Assembly (NCBI GenBank): GCA_947476145.1
Contig: CANJPH010000007.1
Coordinates: 1-64,000 of the forward strand
From: Bacteroidota bacterium
GTDB taxonomy: Bacteria > Bacteroidota > Bacteroidia > Chitinophagales > Chitinophagaceae
Reading direction: 5' to 3'
DNA: 64,000 bases
Part shown: positions 60,389 through 64,000 of the stretch, in pieces
Layout: the number at the start of each line of letters is the position of its first letter
How positions within the stretch are numbered: position 1 is the stretch's first letter
Translations under genes and position numbers: made by a program
The notes under the pieces: generated by a model
Told to the model about the DNA's origin: nothing
What the model saw: the letters and a program-made list of their open reading frames with translations, nothing else
Databases searched by the model: none

Positions 60389-61534
60389 TTATCTTATAGA
60401 GACGCATCTAAAACCGGTGTGCTCTAATCCTGTGTCAGCAGAAGTTTTCATTCTTGCAGTAACTCTATACCCTTTGCAATAAGATGCATTGCATAAAAAA
60501 GATCCTCCTCTTACCACACGCTTCGGTGCATTGGGTTCTTGTGGGTCGTAACTATCATCAGGTCCAATAGGATTTACAATAACTTGCGCGCTATTGTTTT
60601 CCAACTGCGTTGTATAAGTGTCTTCTCTATACCAATCCGAACACCATTCCCAAACATTGCCTGCCATATCATATAAACCCATAGCATTGGGTGCAAATTG
60701 TTTTACGGGCGCTAGACCGTCAAAACGATCCCATTTGGTATTGGTACTTGGAAAAGTGCCCTGCCATGTATTTGCTTTTGGTTTTCCTTTTTCGATATCC
60801 TCCGATCCCCAGGTATATTTAGTTTTAAGCCCTCCCCTAGCCGCACATTCCCACTGCGCTTCGGTTGGCAATTGCTTGCCTGCCCATTTGCAATATGCTT
60901 GTGCGTCATCCCAGGAAACATGTACTACTGGATAATTATCTTTACCCTTAATGTCAGAACCTGGACCCTTTGGATGTTTCCAATTGGCACCCTGTTTCCA
61001 GCTCCACCAAGCAGCAGCATTGTCTAAGGGCGTTCCAATGGGTTGTTTTACAAAAACAAGTGAAGCAGCTACCAACACATCCTCAGCAGGCTTAGGTGTG
61101 CCTGGTGGTAATTGCAATTTAATTAATTCCCAATCTGGTTTTTGTTCGGCGGTAGTAATATAACCAGTGGCATCCACAAACTTTTTAAACTGTGCATTGG
61201 TTACTTCCGTTGCATCTATCCAAAAATCAGCCAACTGCACTTTATGTTGCGGATACTCGTCTACTCTCCCTTCATTATCATTCGCTCCCATTAAAAAAGT
61301 TTGTGCTTTTATAAGTACCATGCCTTCATGAGAAACCTTACCTTTTTTATTTATGTTATTTGAATCAGTTTCACTTATTAAACCCCCTATTCCAAAACGC
61401 GCAGGGATTTTTGTACAACAATCTATGCTATCCTGTTTTATGGATTTCACTTTTTTTTGAGCGATAGATGAACTAGCACTCAAAAAAAATGCGAAAGCGA
61501 CAAATATATATTTTATATTGCTGTGAAAGTTCAT
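60389..61534 (-). CDS. Formylglycine-generating enzyme (SUMF1/FGE-sulfatase family), exported
   Basis: A 381-residue protein from ATG 61534 (ATG 61540 also possible), with a signal peptide (SASSSIAQ). FGE oxidises a cysteine of sulfatases to formylglycine. The domain starts at MVLIKAQTFLMGANDNEGRVDEYPQHKV and includes VTNAQFKKFVDATGY, PVVHVSWDDAQAYCKWAGKQLPTEAQWECAARGG and AGNVWEWCSDWY. Both active-site cysteines are present with the authentic spacing: Cys348 and Cys353 in GGSFLCNASYCKGYR, as in human FGE (C336/C341). Many SUMF1-domain proteins lack these. No sulfatase is in the window. It closes the alginate lyase-kduD-kduI operon. Confidence 0.88.
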   Translation of the reverse strand: MNFHSNIKYIFVAFAFFLSASSSIAQKKVKSIKQDSIDCCTKIPARFGIGGLISETDSNNINKKGKVSHEGMVLIKAQTFLMGANDNEGRVDEYPQHKVQLADFWIDATEVTNAQFKKFVDATGYITTAEQKPDWELIKLQLPPGTPKPAEDVLVAASLVFVKQPIGTPLDNAAAWWSWKQGANWKHPKGPGSDIKGKDNYPVVHVSWDDAQAYCKWAGKQLPTEAQWECAARGGLKTKYTWGSEDIEKGKPKANTWQGTFPSTNTKWDRFDGLAPVKQFAPNAMGLYDMAGNVWEWCSDWYREDTYTTQLENNSAQVIVNPIGPDDSYDPQEPNAPKRVVRGGSFLCNASYCKGYRVTARMKTSADTGLEHTGFRCVSIR

Positions 61535-61577
61535 TAACATAAATTGAACGGTCAATTAAAGTCTAATTTAATATTAA

Positions 61578-62408
61578 TTATTTAATAGACGCTATGGCTA
61601 CTGGATCCATGTCGGTAAATTCTTTATTTTCACCCGCCATACCCCAAATAAACCCATAATTACTAGTACCTACTCCAAAATGCATGCTCCAAGGTGCAGA
61701 CAATACCGCTTCATTATTGGCAACGACTAAATGTCTTGTCTCCTGAGGCTCACCCATAAAATGCATCACACGATGTGCTTCATTTAAATCAAAATAAAAA
61801 TAAGCTTCCATTCTTCTTGTATGGGTATGTGGTGGAACGGAGTTCCAAACACAACCTTCTTCCAAAGTAGTTAAACCCATTACCAACTGACAGCTTTGAA
61901 TGCCGTCGTTATGAATGTATTTGTAAATCGTTCTTTTATTAGAAGTGCTAAAATCACCTAAATGTACAGGAGATGCTTCATCCTTAGTCATTGATTTGTT
62001 TGGATAGCTAGCGTGAGCAGGAACTGAAAGCAAATAAAACAAAGCGGGCGCATTGCTATCATCACTTACAAATGATACCTCTTTAGTGCCTTTTCCTAAA
62101 TAAGTACATTCTAATTTATCTAAACCATAACTTACACCATCCGCAACCACTTTACCTTTACCTCCCACATTGATGATACCCATTTCTCTGCGTTCTAAAA
62201 AAAAGTTTGCTTTTAATTCACCTTCATTAGGAAGTGCAATGGCACTTGCTGTTGGTACAACACCGCCAACTATAATTCTATCGAAATGAGAATAGGTTAA
62301 ATTAATTTCCCCTTGTACCATTAAATCTTGAATTAAAAAGTTATCTCTTGTTTCCTTTGTGGACATAGTTGCCGTCTCTTTTGGACTGTTTTGAAATCTT
62401 ACTTGCAT
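61578..62408 (-). CDS. kduI: 5-dehydro-4-deoxy-D-glucuronate isomerase
   Basis: Isomerises 4-deoxy-5-keto-uronate, released by lyases from pectin, alginate or glycosaminoglycan, to 2,5-diketo-3-deoxygluconate, the substrate of KduD. 276 residues; cupin fold with zinc ligands in the PPHTHTRRMEAYFYFD block, preceded by NFFLERREMGIINVGGKGKV. Typical KduI length. It lies 50 bp after kduD and 43 bp before the FGE gene, all on the minus strand. A later Met (residue 15) could also be the start. Confidence 0.94.
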   Translation of the reverse strand: MQVRFQNSPKETATMSTKETRDNFLIQDLMVQGEINLTYSHFDRIIVGGVVPTASAIALPNEGELKANFFLERREMGIINVGGKGKVVADGVSYGLDKLECTYLGKGTKEVSFVSDDSNAPALFYLLSVPAHASYPNKSMTKDEASPVHLGDFSTSNKRTIYKYIHNDGIQSCQLVMGLTTLEEGCVWNSVPPHTHTRRMEAYFYFDLNEAHRVMHFMGEPQETRHLVVANNEAVLSAPWSMHFGVGTSNYGFIWGMAGENKEFTDMDPVAIASIK

Positions 62409-62458
62409 TGTGTTAATTTTTAGCGTTTAATGAATTTATATTATTTATTTTATTTTAA

Positions 62459-63220
62459 TTATCGACCCATCCATCCTCCGTCAACCGTAATGATGGTCCC
62501 ATTTATATAATCCGATGCTGGTGAAGATAAGAAAACATAGGCGCCTGATAAATCGGAGGTCTCTCCCCATCTGCCAGCTGGAATTCTGGATAGAATGGCG
62601 GTACTTCTATCCGCATCCGCTCTTAACTGCGTTGTATTATTGGTGGCAATATAACCTGGCGCTACTCCATTTACAGTAATGCCATGCGGTGCCCACTCAT
62701 TTGCAAATGCTTTTAATAAAGAAGCGACAGCCCCTTTACTCGCCGCATAGCCCGGTACATTAATCCCCCCTTGAAAACTTAATAGTGAGCATGTAAATAC
62801 AATTTTACCATATTTATGCGCCAACATGGATTTACCAATTTCTCTTGTAATTAAAAATTGAGCGTTTAAATTAATATCAATGATGGTATCCCAAAATTCA
62901 TCGGAATGTTCTGCTGCAGGTTGTCTTAAAATATGACCTGCATTGTTAATTAGAATGTCAATTTTGGGATGATCCACTTTTACTGCATTCAAGAATGTAT
63001 ACAATGAATCTCTGTTTGAAAAATCTGCCGTATAAGCATAAAATTTCCTTCCTGCTGCTTCAACCGCTTTTGCAACATCACTTCCAGTTGCAGGCAAATT
63101 ATTGGATACCCCAATAATGTCAGCGCCAGACTGCGCTAGCTCAATGGCTATATACATGCCAATTCCACTGCTACATCCTGTAACCAGCGCTAATTTGTTA
63201 TCTACTCTAAAGTTTAACAT
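62459..63220 (-). CDS. kduD: 2-dehydro-3-deoxy-D-gluconate 5-dehydrogenase (KduD-type SDR)
   Basis: Reduces 2,5-diketo-3-deoxygluconate to 2-keto-3-deoxygluconate with NAD(P)H. 253 residues, classical SDR: GCSSGIG loop near residue 15, NNAGH (NNAG), catalytic Ser in TCSLLS, and YAASKGAV with Tyr and Lys intact; VDGGWMGR end. The KduI neighbour fixes the specificity beyond general SDR similarity. It follows the alginate-lyase-family gene by 19 bp and precedes kduI. Confidence 0.92.
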   Translation of the reverse strand: MLNFRVDNKLALVTGCSSGIGMYIAIELAQSGADIIGVSNNLPATGSDVAKAVEAAGRKFYAYTADFSNRDSLYTFLNAVKVDHPKIDILINNAGHILRQPAAEHSDEFWDTIIDINLNAQFLITREIGKSMLAHKYGKIVFTCSLLSFQGGINVPGYAASKGAVASLLKAFANEWAPHGITVNGVAPGYIATNNTTQLRADADRSTAILSRIPAGRWGETSDLSGAYVFLSSPASDYINGTIITVDGGWMGR

Positions 63221-63239
63221 GCTTACTTGCTTTTTTAAT

Positions 63240-64000
63240 TTATAATAATTTAATAATCATTTTTGAATAATCTGGTGATTTTTTATTCATATATGGAACG
63301 CAACTTACGCATTGCAAATGTTTACTTGCACTTAATAATAATGGGTAGGCGTCTCCAACATCAAAATGATTTAAAGTAGGCCATGTCCATGTTTTCTCCT
63401 CCATTAAATAAGGCAACACAAAGTCATATGCATTTTTAAAAGACATGCCATTATTTAATTTAGTAGCTCTAAAATCAACGTTTATATTATCAGACAATTG
63501 TGCGATACATTCAAAAGCATTTAAAATAAAAACGGAGTAATGTAAAGAATTAGTTCTTCCTAACTCTAGTGGGAAGGCTCCTTTTGCATCCATTTGATCA
63601 TTTAGTCTTCCTAGTGCACGATTTATAATCTTTTTAGACTCTTCCGTGTTTTCTAAGAAATTAGTGATGGCCAAGGCCTGTGCATCATACCAAACACCAT
63701 GATTGTTAGCGGCTTTTTTTTCGTCCTTGCCAATTTTACTATTATCCAACCAATCATAGTAGGCTGTAAACCAAATTTTTAATTCGTTATTATCATTCTT
63801 TGTCCAGGTCTTGGACTTGTTTAAAAGTTGGACCCCATCTAATAAAAATATGAAATGTCTTGTATCTATTAATCCTTCACCTCTTCCTTCTACTACCCCT
63901 TTTACGGCTTGACCAAAGTTTACATTTGGATTCATTTTAGTAGCGGTATCTATAAACCAAGTGCGTACCAATTCTTTCGCCTTCTTCGCATATTTTTCGT
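63240..64000 (-). CDS. Alginate-lyase-family protein (partial, N-terminus beyond the window)
   Basis: The C-terminal 253-plus residues of an alginate-lyase-superfamily (PF05426-type, PL5/PL38-like) protein. The frame stays open to the right edge; the codon at 63971 is a TTG inside the gene, preceded by EKYAKKAKE. Seen motifs: RTWFIDTATKMNPNVNFGQAVKGV, GLIDTRHFIFLLDGV, and KKAANNHGVWYDAQALAIT with the NNHG-x-WYD site of these lyases. It cleaves uronic-acid polymers by beta-elimination, supplying substrate to KduI/KduD. First visible gene of the uronate operon. Confidence 0.88.
   Translation of the reverse strand, partial: EKYAKKAKELVRTWFIDTATKMNPNVNFGQAVKGVVEGRGEGLIDTRHFIFLLDGVQLLNKSKTWTKNDNNELKIWFTAYYDWLDNSKIGKDEKKAANNHGVWYDAQALAITNFLENTEESKKIINRALGRLNDQMDAKGAFPLELGRTNSLHYSVFILNAFECIAQLSDNINVDFRATKLNNGMSFKNAYDFVLPYLMEEKTWTWPTLNHFDVGDAYPLLLSASKHLQCVSCVPYMNKKSPDYSKMIIKLL

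Noticed and set aside
60361..60390. AATAACA/TGTTATT inverted repeat between the M1 peptidase and FGE genes
   Set aside because: Seven AT-rich base pairs with no T tract; too weak to call a terminator.
1..64000. CRISPR arrays, tRNA/rRNA genes, insertion sequences
   Set aside because: Scanning showed no regularly spaced repeats, no tRNA T-arm-like consensus in the intergenic gaps and no transposase-like proteins.

Overview
This is a low-GC, gene-dense chromosomal segment of a Bacteroidota bacterium, probably a Chitinophagaceae-like (Sediminibacterium-type) freshwater organism. The phylum call rests on two SusC/SusD pairs, many TAnnTTTG-type -7 promoter boxes, the proteorhodopsin-Blh gene pair, a fused alpha-beta branched-chain 2-oxoacid dehydrogenase E1, DUF2490/DUF1573/DUF3050 genes and a SecA with a SEC-C tail. 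The family call is inference. I saw no rRNA, tRNA, CRISPR array, transposase or complete prophage.

Layout. 1-840 is a decay zone: the 3' end of an unknown gene, a stop-containing copy of the C-terminus of the metallo-beta-lactamase RNase found intact at 16216-17619, and an orphan phage-tail-like C-terminal piece. 841-4534 holds a FAD oxidoreductase, the retinal-forming dioxygenase blh and a green-tuned proton-pumping rhodopsin; a strong intrinsic terminator lies between rhodopsin and blh. 5219-7036 is a run of three lipoprotein genes (YHYH, MORN-type repeats, SCO1/SenC). 7106-10788 is a bicarbonate-type module: SulP transporter, DUF2490 outer-membrane-type protein and beta-carbonic anhydrase, divergent from a TetR regulator with a dyad operator between them. 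10785-13610 carries DUF3050, AlkB, DUF2256, TIGR03643, SOUL and a 13-residue-repeat secreted protein.

14200-31438 is mostly housekeeping: O-antigen ligase-like protein, RNase, mlaE, malic enzyme, amidohydrolase, deoC and secA on the minus strand; then atpG, scpB, lysA, mlaF, a thioredoxin-fold lipoprotein and malate dehydrogenase on the plus strand. 31523-41590 has a glycosyltransferase 9, an MFS carrier, DedA, a dicarboxylate/glutamate symporter, an APC permease, a YebC regulator, a small lipoprotein-like protein, BCKDH E1 and DUF1573.

41894-55401 holds two SusC/SusD systems flanking a small basic protein and a GNAT/SDR/B12-radical-SAM group. 55517-60365 has an unknown secreted protein, an indoleamine-2,3-dioxygenase-family protein, a secreted metallo-beta-lactamase hydrolase and an M1 peptidase. 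The right edge (60389-64000) is a uronate/alginate operon: alginate-lyase-family protein (running off the end), KduD, KduI and a formylglycine-generating-enzyme homologue with both active-site cysteines.

Taken together the genes suggest an aerobic photoheterotroph of surface water that combines light-driven proton pumping, inorganic-carbon handling, peptide/amino-acid uptake and polysaccharide (uronate) scavenging. The most unusual items are the terminator separating rhodopsin from blh, the TetR/SulP/DUF2490/carbonic anhydrase unit, photolyase-companion genes without a photolyase, an SDR lacking its catalytic tyrosine beside a CX4CX2C radical SAM protein, and a catalytically intact FGE with no sulfatase in view.
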